A DNA stretch of 21,648 nucleotides from contig CAKPLX010000015.1 in the NCBI GenBank assembly GCA_934167785.1, positions 1 through 21,648 on the forward strand, read 5' to 3'. The translations under genes and the position numbers were made by a program. Positions 14,537 to 21,648 of the stretch are shown here, one piece after another (position 1 is the stretch's first letter; the number at the start of each line of letters is the position of its first letter). The stretch is from an uncultured Bacilli bacterium. Its GTDB lineage: Bacteria > Bacillota_I > Bacilli_A > RF39 > UBA660. The notes under the pieces are model-generated. The model did not search any database, was not told the DNA's origin, and saw only the letters and a program-made list of their open reading frames with translations.

Positions 14537-14674
14537 TTCTTTCCCCCTATTTAAATATATGTATAGAAAAAGAAAAATACTTTTAAAGTACTTTTCCTTC
14601 ATCTCCACTTAAAGGACAATTTATTTAAAAATAATTAAAATGTTTTAATATTGATTATTAATTATATTTTTTAT

Positions 14675-15724
14675 TTATTTTCTATGTAGCTTTAAACTTT
14701 TAATTTCTTCTTGATTTAGTTTTGCTAGATCAATTTGTTGCATCAAGCAGTCAATTAATCTTTGATGAAGCTTAGTTTCTTCTAAGGTGTAAGGCTTTTT
14801 TGTCAATATTAATTCTTGTATGGTTATGGTGTCCAATTTTTCTCCTGTTTTAGAGAAATAGTCTAAGTAACAATTTAAGTATTTAGATCCACCTGCTTTA
14901 ATATATTCATTTATAAAATTTCTTAATCCAAGATCAGTGAAATCTACAGCATATTTCATCGGAATGTTTATGTCTCGATTGAATTCTTTTGCAAACAAAA
15001 AAGCTCTCCTTGGGCCAATTCTATTTCCCCCCCGTTCAATAATTCTATACATCACGCAGTTTAACATTTCTTCCTTTTGATAAAACCAATCATCATAATC
15101 TTCAATAGCTTTCGTGAATCCGTTATTTTTGGGAAGAAGAATTCCTTTTTGTTCAATTAGAGCTACTACCTCTTTTATATCTTTACCTTCCAAACTTTTG
15201 TCCGAAATATTTGGAATGATGTGTTCAATATCTTTTGCCTTTTCTATAATGCCTCTTGCGCTTAAATATAAACAAGCAGAATCATAACCATAATTCCAAT
15301 AAACTTTCCAAGCATATTTGGGCTTTTTTATATACCATAATTCATTATTGGATAAAGAATTAATAAATACATTTGTATTATAAAATTCAGCCCAATTCAT
15401 TTTTTTTGTTATTGACGGATCATCTATTGTTTTTTTAATATATTGATTATCAATAAACATTATTTTATTAACTTCCTTTAACTTTCGAGAATTTATTGGT
15501 ATTAATCTACAGATTTCGTCATCAGGATAACGCAATTCATACCAAATAGCCATTTTTTCAATAAAATTTTTCATTTTTTCTGGATTATATTTTTTATTAG
15601 CACACCAATCTAGAAAATAATTTACTCTATTTTCTAATCTGCATGATGTAGCATTTGACTCATCAATTAAATGAATATTTGCTAAATCTAATATTATTTT
15701 CTTAAATTCTTCTTTCAGACTCAT
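14675..15724 (-). CDS. Unrecognised 349-aa protein
   Basis: I cannot name this protein. It is soluble-looking, with no signal or membrane helix, and mixed helical. The most structured piece is GGNRIGPRRAFLFAKEF at about residues 232-248, followed by a segment ending FINEYIKAGGS. That is a Gly/Arg-rich turn feeding a helix, the kind of patch kept for binding. Aromatic clusters lie near WYELRYPDDE (61-70) and YAWKVYWNYGYDSACLY (about 137-153). AAAGGAG precedes the ATG. It is the first gene downstream of a 340-bp non-coding stretch and lies upstream of ftsW without an operon link. Gut Bacilli appear to carry similar proteins, but I could not confirm that. Confidence 0.6.
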   Translation of the reverse strand: MSLKEEFKKIILDLANIHLIDESNATSCRLENRVNYFLDWCANKKYNPEKMKNFIEKMAIWYELRYPDDEICRLIPINSRKLKEVNKIMFIDNQYIKKTIDDPSITKKMNWAEFYNTNVFINSLSNNELWYIKKPKYAWKVYWNYGYDSACLYLSARGIIEKAKDIEHIIPNISDKSLEGKDIKEVVALIEQKGILLPKNNGFTKAIEDYDDWFYQKEEMLNCVMYRIIERGGNRIGPRRAFLFAKEFNRDINIPMKYAVDFTDLGLRNFINEYIKAGGSKYLNCYLDYFSKTGEKLDTITIQELILTKKPYTLEETKLHQRLIDCLMQQIDLAKLNQEEIKSLKLHRK

Positions 15725-16062
15725 ACTACTATTTTCTCCTTTGATTCACACTATATATTCTTAATTTTTTCAAGTATATTCAGCAATAGCTAAGCTTGTT
15801 TTATAATGCAGTAATTAATTTTCTAATTTTATTGATTGGTTTTAGCTTTATTACTTTGAAAGATACTCTCAATCGGTTATTGGCAACAACTAAGCAATTT
15901 CGACAGGAAAAATCGATTCAATAGTCTATTAAAATCAAAGAAAAAATTCTGTTTCATTTATCTTTTGAAAGAATCGATTGCTATTTGAAAAAATAATAAT
16001 AGTATGTTCCAACGAAAGTGTTAGATGATTTTTTCTATTTGTTCTTTCAGAACTATATTTAT
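15725..16062. other. Gene-free stretch with inverted repeats and a lone 0A-box-like site
   Basis: No open frame of note is present. The stretch holds a 9-bp perfect inverted repeat (AATCGATTC 15911-15919 with GAATCGATT 15971-15979), with a partly complementary interior (CAAAGA with TCTTTTG). A single TTCGACA at 15899-15905 is identical to a 0A box on the minus strand. It is about 175 bp upstream of the 349-aa gene. Nothing else is recognisable. Confidence 0.45.
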
Positions 16063-16731
16063 CTATTGTTTTTTGTATACTAATTCTAATTTTAATTTTT
16101 TTGCTACACTGTCTTCTTGATATAATTTATCAATATTTATTTTTTCTAATATTTCTTTAGAAAGTAAAGAAATATGAATTTCAATATAATCCGCTAAATA
16201 GATATCATATTTTCTAATATAAGAAATCATATATCTTTTTACCCCATACTGTAATAGTTGTTTTTTATTAGGAAATCTCTTTTTCAAATTTTCTTGAAAT
16301 ATTTTTTGATCAAAAAGAAATATTTTTTTAAGAAAAAAAGTAGCAAAAGTAATTTGAATAATTTCTTCTTTGAACAAATTTCTTTGCATAAAGAAGGCAA
16401 AACCTAAACCAAATTCTAAAGTGCCAACTTTTCCACTTTTTGAAATTAGATCTAGTTTCTTTAAATAATTTTCTATAATATACATTTTTCGATTTAAGTA
16501 TTTTTCAGTATTAGGATAAGATTTTGGCAATTTATCAGCTAATAAAAAAATCATGCTTACCGTATTTTGATGAAAAGAATAAATATAATCCTGTTCTTCT
16601 TCTCTATTAAGGTAGTGATCCAAAAAATAATTATCACTTGATTTCAAATACTTTTCTACTGATGAACACATTAAATCATAATCAAATGTTTTTTTGATAA
16701 TATTTATTACTTCATTATAATTTTTCATCAT
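16063..16731 (-). CDS. Unrecognised 222-aa protein
   Basis: I do not recognise this protein. It is basic and rich in Lys, Ile, Leu, Tyr and Phe. It is probably all-helical and has no signal sequence. The central part (LEFGLGFAFFMQRNLFKEEIIQITFATFFLKKIFLF, quoted in outline only) is apolar but interrupted by charges, so a membrane helix is doubtful. Two in-frame ATGs stand together; AAGGAAAC precedes them. It is transcribed towards the 349-aa gene, and the 379-aa gene lies 49 bp upstream on the same strand, so the two may share a transcript. It ends in TAG. Confidence 0.55.
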   Translation of the reverse strand: MMKNYNEVINIIKKTFDYDLMCSSVEKYLKSSDNYFLDHYLNREEEQDYIYSFHQNTVSMIFLLADKLPKSYPNTEKYLNRKMYIIENYLKKLDLISKSGKVGTLEFGLGFAFFMQRNLFKEEIIQITFATFFLKKIFLFDQKIFQENLKKRFPNKKQLLQYGVKRYMISYIRKYDIYLADYIEIHISLLSKEILEKINIDKLYQEDSVAKKLKLELVYKKQ

Positions 16732-16779
16732 TGTTTCCTTCCCTAACTTACTTTAATTTCCAATATTATACTAAAAAAA

Positions 16780-17919
16780 TTATTTTTTTAATATTTTTCT
16801 TATAACAAGAAATTCATTTGGATATTGTTCTATTTCTTTTTTTTCTTTATTAATGATGATAGGTGGAATGAAAGCAATACTCCATCCTTTTTTTATGTAT
16901 TCTTCAAAAATTCTTTCATAATTAATACAACTTGTCGTTATTGTTTTTGGAATAGAAGTTTCTACCTTATGGAAGCCACAGCATCTCACTAAAATATCTA
17001 CAAGATTATTGTTAGTTAAATTAATAATTTTTTCTAATTCTACTTTGGGATTAGTTGTATAACTCATAAGATCATAAAAAAATTCATAAAAATATAGATG
17101 AGCCATTGCTATTCCCGACACTATTTCTACAATATGTTTTTCCCTAGTTACTGGAATTCCATTAACAGAGTCTAAATAAGCCGGCTGACTAATATAATTT
17201 AAAAAATTCCTGAATTGATATGAAGTAATATACTGATTACTTTGTATTTCATTAGTAGTTTTTTTTAATTCTAATAACTTTTTTTTATATTTTTTTAATG
17301 TATTGGAATTTATTGTTTTAACATTTTCTTTTAAATTTTGATAACTGTACAATAAATCTCTCCCTGAATGACCTTCATCTCCTGGGTTATATGGTTGCCC
17401 ATCAGGCGTGATAAACCAAGCATCTGGTAAATAAACATTATCTCTTATTTGGGGAGAATAAGTAATTGTACTTAATTTTTGTAACTCTATTAGGGCTTTT
17501 TTTAAATTTAAATTCATTTCTTGATAGTGTATCGCTTGGGTAGGAAATAATTTAGTAAATAATTTTAATACTTTTTCTATTAAATAAAAATAGTCAATAA
17601 AGTCATTAGAATAAGAATTAATTCTGTTTACATCTGCAATTGTCCAATCAAAATCTTCTTTAATATCTATATACTCATCAAATACTGATAAAGCAAATTC
17701 ATAATTGGTACGTTTATGTTCTTCGTACCATTGATTTATATCAAAAGTTTTATAAGTATTAATTAAAATTTTTGATGTATTAAAAAGTTGTTCATATTTA
17801 AGAAAAAACGATATTGGAACAGAACACTGATATAACTTTTTTTCTCCATCGTCATTAAAATTAATTAGTGGTAAGTAATATTTTTTTCTATTTTCTAAAA
17901 AATTTAAATATTTAATCAT
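16780..17919 (-). CDS. Unrecognised 379-aa protein
   Basis: I cannot assign a function. The protein is soluble-looking and mostly helical. Its most distinctive part is a Gly/Pro/aromatic patch at about residues 163-186: YLPDAWFITPDGQPYNPG followed by DEGHSG. That looks like a conserved loop with acidic and histidine side chains that could bind metal or a nucleotide. The C-terminal third has a CCGFHK element and ends with a KGWSIAFIPPIII strand region. A weak AAGTGATT ribosome site precedes the ATG. It forms a likely pair with the 222-aa gene downstream and lies 46 bp past the Nudix gene. The loop and tail recall uncharacterised gut-Bacilli proteins; I could not verify this. Confidence 0.6.
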   Translation of the reverse strand: MIKYLNFLENRKKYYLPLINFNDDGEKKLYQCSVPISFFLKYEQLFNTSKILINTYKTFDINQWYEEHKRTNYEFALSVFDEYIDIKEDFDWTIADVNRINSYSNDFIDYFYLIEKVLKLFTKLFPTQAIHYQEMNLNLKKALIELQKLSTITYSPQIRDNVYLPDAWFITPDGQPYNPGDEGHSGRDLLYSYQNLKENVKTINSNTLKKYKKKLLELKKTTNEIQSNQYITSYQFRNFLNYISQPAYLDSVNGIPVTREKHIVEIVSGIAMAHLYFYEFFYDLMSYTTNPKVELEKIINLTNNNLVDILVRCCGFHKVETSIPKTITTSCINYERIFEEYIKKGWSIAFIPPIIINKEKKEIEQYPNEFLVIRKILKK

Positions 17920-17965
17920 CTTTAATCACTTTCTTTTTTTATTCTAAAATATTATATATCTTAAA

Positions 17966-18439
17966 TTATTTTCTTAACGTTTTAATTAAATATTTAGAAC
18001 CTTCGGTGACTCTCGTTGATTTCATGGCTTCTTCATAAGAAAAAAATTTATATCCTTCACATTTTGTTGGTTCCATTATTTTGAAATTTCCAGAAATATA
18101 TTTCATGAGGTAGATAACAAACAACCAATCGATGTTTTTTTTATGACAGTAATAAATTCCTATAGAGTCAAATATTTCTAGATTAAGATCGTCCCCCGCT
18201 TCTTCTTTTAATTCTCTTATTATTGCTTCTTTATAATTTAAATCTACCTTTTCTACTTTACCTCCAATATTTTCATATAAATTATTTTCATCACGTGATT
18301 CTCTTCCTCTTTGTTGTAATAATATTTCTTGCTTATCATTAATAATATGGGCAATTACTCCAATTTTTTTATTTTTGTAATGAAATTTTTGGATATCCTC
18401 TATCGTTGCTTCATGATCAAGTGGATAAAACTGCATCAT
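17966..18439 (-). CDS. Nudix hydrolase
   Basis: Nudix enzymes hydrolyse nucleoside diphosphates linked to another group, using divalent metal in the cytoplasm. The 157-aa protein has the Nudix helix: GGKVEKVD, then REL-KEE-AG (Arg75, Glu76, Glu79, Glu80). The motif is slightly irregular: the first Glu is Asp and one extra residue lies before Arg75. The metal-binding REUxEE core is intact. The strand GVIAHIINDKQEILLQQRG precedes it as expected. The substrate cannot be read; the LYENIGGKVE context resembles MutT-like and isopentenyl-diphosphate-isomerase-like relatives. A perfect AGGAGG lies five bases before the first of two ATGs. Confidence 0.85.
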   Translation of the reverse strand: MMQFYPLDHEATIEDIQKFHYKNKKIGVIAHIINDKQEILLQQRGRESRDENNLYENIGGKVEKVDLNYKEAIIRELKEEAGDDLNLEIFDSIGIYYCHKKNIDWLFVIYLMKYISGNFKIMEPTKCEGYKFFSYEEAMKSTRVTEGSKYLIKTLRK

Positions 18440-18553
18440 TTTTACCTCCTGTTTGTATAAATATATATACTGTATTTTAAATTTTTTATTGAATAATATT
18501 TCATTAAGTCTCTAACTGTTTACAATAATAGTTAAAATACCACTTTTTAAAAC

Positions 18554-19180
18554 TTAACTTTTAAATAATCTCTTAGTAAATTCATTTTTGGGCAATTTAA
18601 TTTTTTTACAAAATTTTTTAGGGACTCTTAAAATAGAAATACACTGTTTAGTTTTTCTCAATAAATCTATTTTGTCTTGATCAATGGTATTTAAATAAAT
18701 TTTATCTAGTTCAACAAACACATCACATATAAATTTACGATATTCAATTTCAGATAATTCACTATGATTAGCATACATCAGATAATTGATTCCTTCTCCA
18801 AACGCAACCATCATCGCAATAAATTTTCTATCACAATTTCCTTCATAATATGCTTCACCAGCACGGTAAGCACATCTAGCTGTAATTGCTTCAATAAAAG
18901 TCCTATTATTTTTAGTAAAAAAACTACCATCCATTAATGCTATCGGAGTTATTCTTTTTTCTTTTGACCACTCTATCCAATCATTAATATTTTTCAATAA
19001 ACCGTAAGATAAATAACCTAAATATTCAAAATTTTCATTATACATGTTATCTAGATATTCCACTGCTAAAAATTGATTGTAATTTATAGAGTCAAAAATA
19101 TCTTCATCTTCAGAATAAAGATCAAGAAAGCCACCTAAACTTTCATCAATATCACTATAATGAACAATTTTTTCTTTCAT
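18554..19180 (-). CDS. Unrecognised 208-aa protein
   Basis: The function is unknown. The protein is acidic at the N-terminus (YSDIDESLGGFLDLYSEDED) and basic at the C-terminus (KKFCKKIKLPKNEFTKRLFK). In between is a helical core with Ala/Tyr/Gly-rich turns (ARCAYRAGEAYYEGNCDRKF), four cysteines in all and no membrane helix. The open frame extends 29 codons upstream, and that part would encode an apolar segment (FSFFLFLTYIF). AAAGGA before the ATG at 19180 favours the shorter form; if the long form is used, the protein would gain an N-terminal anchor. The next gene is divergent, across a 268-bp gap. Confidence 0.55.
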   Translation of the reverse strand: MKEKIVHYSDIDESLGGFLDLYSEDEDIFDSINYNQFLAVEYLDNMYNENFEYLGYLSYGLLKNINDWIEWSKEKRITPIALMDGSFFTKNNRTFIEAITARCAYRAGEAYYEGNCDRKFIAMMVAFGEGINYLMYANHSELSEIEYRKFICDVFVELDKIYLNTIDQDKIDLLRKTKQCISILRVPKKFCKKIKLPKNEFTKRLFKS

Positions 19181-19346
19181 TTTGATCATTCCTTTTTCAA
19201 TATTTTTAAAGATATAAGTTAAAAAAAGGAAAAAACTAAAATTAGTTATAACTTTATTCTTTATCATAAAAATTATACTTTATTAGTAATGTACTTTTTT
19301 AACGAAAGATAGTAACCATTAGTTGTAGATTTATAGATAGTAGCAA

Positions 19347-19360
19347 ATACCAACTGGTAT
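19347..19360. repeat. 14-bp palindrome upstream of the 172-aa gene
   Basis: ATACCA-AC-TGGTAT has perfect 6-bp arms. It lies about 60 bp upstream of the -10 element of the plus-strand gene and in the gap between divergent genes, a plausible place for a regulator site. Confidence 0.35.
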
Positions 19361-19416
19361 AAATATATCACATTTTTTATAAAATTAATACAAAAAAATA
19401 AAAAGTATTAAAAACA

Positions 19417-19425
19417 TGATATAAT
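19417..19425 (+). promoter_or_regulatory. Extended -10 promoter of the 172-aa gene
   Basis: TGATATAAT is a perfect extended -10 element (TGnTATAAT). There is no good -35 hexamer. The start would fall about 17 bases before the gene's ATG. Confidence 0.65.
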
Positions 19426-19448
19426 CTTCATAGAAGGAGGAAGATATT

Positions 19449-19967
19449 ATGGCGTTTGCACCAAACGTAGCAAAAAAATGGTATGAAAACCTATCGATTG
19501 AAGAATTGGAAAAAAAATATGAGGATTTAAAAAAACATTATTGTTTTCGTTCAAAAGACGAACAAATTGACTATATCATTAAAAATTATCTAAATGCCAG
19601 TAAAGATGTCAATACCTACTCGACTAAAATAGCATTAGAAGAATTATTAAAGGAAAAGACTGGTAGAGAATATAAAATAGAACCTCAAAAGTTTGAAATA
19701 AGTTTATTAGATATAATTAACTTTATAGCTAATCCAAATGTTGATCCTTTTTGGAATACTACTTTAACTAATTATTTTAAAGAATTGAACAATATTTCTG
19801 AAGAAGATAAAATTCGTTTTTTAATAGAGTTAGTACAGGATAAAAATTCATTTAATGACTTTACTAAAGAAATAAATCAAAATCAAAATCAAAATGCTGA
19901 GGAAATGTATGAAAAGTATAAAAAAATTGCTACACAATTTATTTCTTTGAATTCAAAAATCGGATAA
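19449..19967 (+). CDS. Unrecognised 172-aa helical protein
   Basis: The function is unknown. It is a charged, all-helical, soluble-looking protein rich in Lys, Glu, Asn and Ile. An N-terminal helix (SIEELEKKYEDLKKHY) could form a coiled coil. The middle FIANPNVDPFWNTTL is the only Pro/aromatic break. Near the C-terminus is the low-complexity NQNQNQNAEE. AGGAGG lies eight bases before the ATG and an extended -10 precedes it, so it is clearly expressed from its own unit. It is one of only two plus-strand genes. A stem-loop with a T run follows within 70 bases. Small size and isolation would suit an adaptor or antitoxin-like protein, but nothing in the sequence shows that. Confidence 0.65.
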   Translation: MAFAPNVAKKWYENLSIEELEKKYEDLKKHYCFRSKDEQIDYIIKNYLNASKDVNTYSTKIALEELLKEKTGREYKIEPQKFEISLLDIINFIANPNVDPFWNTTLTNYFKELNNISEEDKIRFLIELVQDKNSFNDFTKEINQNQNQNAEEMYEKYKKIATQFISLNSKIG

Positions 19968-20305
19968 AAATTCAATCATAGTAAAGCCTTGACATGTTTT
20001 GATGAAACAAATTTTCATTAAAGTAGCGTTGAGGCTTTTTTGTTTTGTTTAAAAAAAATCGTAAGTCTTTGCTTCTGTCATCGTAGCATGTGGTTATTTC
20101 AACAAAATGATCTTTTTCTATAGAATTTCTTAAAATACCAAAAAAAGAAAAAACAGAAAAAAAATTACACTTTTTTAAATATGTGTTTTTCAACAATTTG
20201 ACTAATTATTTCTAGTTACTCAATTTATACTACTTAAACTCAAAATTTAGTTTCAATTAATCTGGTACCAATACTATAGATATCTACAACTATTTATAAA
20301 AAACA
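19968..20305. other. Gene-poor stretch
   Basis: Apart from the terminator above, nothing credible is seen. A 74-codon minus-strand frame (19972-20196) starts at TTG without a ribosome site and overlaps the terminator, so I do not call it a gene. The rest is AT-rich sequence without repeats I can identify. Confidence 0.5.
19983..20042 (+). terminator. Terminator of the 172-aa gene
   Basis: AAAGCCTT (19983-19990) pairs with GAGGCTTT (20031-20038), and a run of T follows on the plus strand. The loop of about 40 bases contains its own TGATGAAA/TTTCATTA hairpin, giving a stacked structure larger than a minimal terminator. Confidence 0.65.
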
Positions 20306-20790
20306 TCATCTTCTAAAAAGTTCTATAGTTCTTTTTGTATATTTTAATTTTTTAGAAATTTCATATGTAATATCTGTGTCACCTTTTATCTGAAAATTAA
20401 CTAATTCATTATCAATGAAAGTTATAATCTTCCCATAATTTTGTTCATTTTTCAGAGAATTAATAAGAATACTTCTAAACAAATTTAATAATTTCTTTTT
20501 ATTTAATGCTGATATAAATTCTCTAGAAGACTGCATAGTATAAAATAAGTCTGGATCCATTATTACAATGCCATCTTTACTAATTACAATATTGTCCTTT
20601 TTGATATCATCAGTACATATCATATTTTCAGAAAATATTCTAAATAGGACTTCTAGTTCTTTAAAATTATCTAATATATAATCTTTATGTTCAAATATTT
20701 ATTATAAAATACCTTTGCACATTCACCGCTATTTAAATATTCCATAGCACTTAGCTTTATTTTCTTATAATTTCTATTATAATAAGACAT
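20306..20790 (-). pseudogene. Frameshifted protein-kinase-like remnant
   Basis: An ATG at 20790 with GGGGAA upstream opens a frame reading MSYYNRNYKK and later SGECAKVFYNKY, which resembles a kinase glycine loop. It stops at 20671-20673. The reading resumes in another frame around 20695 as EHKDYILDNF and continues through DDIKKDNIVI and VIMDPDLF to 20306. The DxKxxN element and the DPD in place of DFG are the catalytic-loop and metal motifs of the protein-kinase-like fold. The distance between the glycine loop and DDIKKDN is far too short, so most of the N-lobe is deleted as well. It is the only reading frame called here that ends in TGA. A short real protein from 20623 is the alternative. 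Confidence 0.6.
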
Positions 20791-21001
20791 AATATCTATT
20801 CCCCAAAGAAATAAGAATATTATAACAAAAACAAGGAATTATAACAATATTCTGCCACAGTAGGATATTTAGCTTCCCTAAGTATTTTTTACGAAACCGA
20901 AAAATAATCTATGAGGATTTTTTTATTAGAAAAAAAACAGTTACGCTTTAGAACGAAAATATATTTAAAGTTCGAATATTCAAACAGATTCATTAATGGA
21001 G

Positions 21002-21337
21002 TTAGTAATGAGAAGATCTAACAATTCTGAATCCAAAACAAAGAACAAAAAAAGCAGTAATATATTTACTGTGATTTAGTATTTTCTTGTTAGTTTCTTT
21101 ACTGAATTCTTGTAAATTACTAGAATAATAAATTTCATTTTTTTCCTCTAAATCATGATTCGTTAAATGATTTTGTCTACATTTTTCTCTAATACTTCTA
21201 TTTAATTCTTCTAATTTTGCAACATTTACGGGAATTCTATCAGCAGGTTCTGTTCTAGATACAGCACTAGTGTATTTCATATTCTTTCTTGTCTTTTTTA
21301 TTCTAGAAATAAAGCCACTTTCATTTGTTTCATTCAT
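21002..21337 (-). CDS. Unrecognised 111-aa protein with C-terminal hydrophobic segment
   Basis: The function is unknown. The first 75 residues are hydrophilic and highly charged (SRIKKTRKNMKY, RTEPADRIPVNVAKLEELN). A single hydrophobic stretch ends the protein (YITAFFVLCFGFRIV), giving a possible tail anchor followed by only a few residues. The frame opens 13 codons upstream, but GGAGG sits five bases before the ATG at 21337, so that start is taken. It lies about 210 bp upstream of the kinase-like remnant, and both may descend from one accessory unit. The abrupt C-terminus leaves open that it is truncated. Confidence 0.5.
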   Translation of the reverse strand: MNETNESGFISRIKKTRKNMKYTSAVSRTEPADRIPVNVAKLEELNRSIREKCRQNHLTNHDLEEKNEIYYSSNLQEFSKETNKKILNHSKYITAFFVLCFGFRIVRSSHY

Positions 21338-21537
21338 ATTAACCTCCATATATATTTTTTTCCTGTTCTTATCCATTGTCAGTTTCTTATTTTTTTATGT
21401 TAGACCTATATAATTTTTTCTATCTATCATATTTTTTTCATTTCATTGATGTTAATTTTTTTCAATATGAAAGCTTATTTATAATCTGCCACACTCAAAT
21501 TAATTTGCATAATATTGTATTATAAATAAGTATTAAA

Positions 21538-21564
21538 AAACTCGGACCATAAAAGTTCGAGTTT
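21538..21564 (-). terminator. Terminator for a gene right of the window
   Basis: A 10-bp stem (21538-21547 with 21555-21564, one G-U pair) has a 7-base loop and is followed by six T residues on the minus strand. It would end a minus-strand transcript coming from beyond 21648. Confidence 0.7.
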
Positions 21565-21648
21565 AATAGCCATCTGGTGCGAACGACGAAGTGGTTTACA
21601 ACTCTTTCGCATAAAGACAATTGATTTATATCAATCACCATACAATAT
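21565..21648. other. Edge segment with hairpins and higher GC
   Basis: This stretch is visibly less AT-rich than its surroundings and can form two hairpins (21578-21583 with 21606-21611; 21620-21625 with 21630-21635). A minus-strand frame of 48 codons opens at 21641 (MVIDINQLSL...) and runs through the terminator to a TGA. It has no visible ribosome site. The segment may be the 3' part of a structured RNA or of a gene cut by the window edge. Confidence 0.3.

Noticed and set aside
14580..14620. Hairpin between the 349-aa gene and ftsW
   Set aside because: ACTTTAAAAGT-type self-complementarity is expected in AT-rich DNA, and the T run is interrupted; the evidence is too weak for a terminator call.
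19972..20196. 74-codon minus-strand frame
   Set aside because: It starts at TTG with no ribosome site and overlaps the stem-loop terminator of the 172-aa gene. The composition looks random.
20840..21500. Repeated TCTGCCACA near 20847 and 21485 as possible element ends
   Set aside because: Nine shared bases in direct orientation without longer matching flanks or a transposase is within chance.
14675..21648. Prophage or integrative element in the accessory block
   Set aside because: No integrase, portal, capsid, relaxase, transposase or attachment-site duplication could be recognised, only orphan genes and short repeats.
1..21648. CRISPR array or rRNA genes
   Set aside because: No regularly spaced repeats and no rRNA-like sequence were found on either strand.

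Overview
The window is a very AT-rich, low-GC Gram-positive (Bacillota) chromosome segment. It carries Spo0A, LexA, a P-type signal peptidase I, FtsW, SipW/TasA-like surface proteins and a Mollicutes-type diacylglycerol glucosyltransferase. I read this as a lineage of Bacilli near Erysipelotrichales, RF39 or Acholeplasma relatives; that placement is inferred from gene content and is not proven. Tryptophans are encoded by TGG and the genes end cleanly under the standard code. Of 24 intact genes, 20 stop at TAA, 4 at TAG and none at TGA. All genes except lexA and one small gene (19449-19967) lie on the minus strand.

Left edge (1-1973): a strong terminator hairpin, a repeat-bearing non-coding stretch and two poorly conserved genes, one a three-helix membrane protein. 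Core block (1974-9134): a uracil-DNA-glycosylase superfamily protein, lepB, rplS with a leader hairpin, and tcdA with a 6S-like RNA directly upstream, an arrangement I recall from Bacillus subtilis. Next come two overlapping genes for paralogous TasA/CalY-like secreted proteins, a divergent lexA with its own SOS-type operator, a type IV pilin-like gene, tRNA-Gln(CTG), a membrane-anchored protein resembling a redox-dead thioredoxin fold, and spo0A with tandem 0A boxes.

Metabolic and envelope block (9272-14536): pgk, a flippase-like membrane protein, a GT4 diacylglycerol glucosyltransferase and a divergent tpiA form one operon with overlapping reading frames. ftsW lies just upstream on the same strand. 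Glycolysis around dihydroxyacetone phosphate and glycolipid synthesis therefore appear to be co-transcribed.

Accessory block (14675-21648): mostly unrecognised proteins (349, 222, 379, 208, 172 and 111 aa), one Nudix hydrolase, a frameshifted protein-kinase-like remnant, and two long gene-poor stretches with inverted repeats. I found no transposase, integrase, CRISPR array or clear phage gene here. It looks like a slowly decaying lineage-specific region, not a recognisable mobile element.
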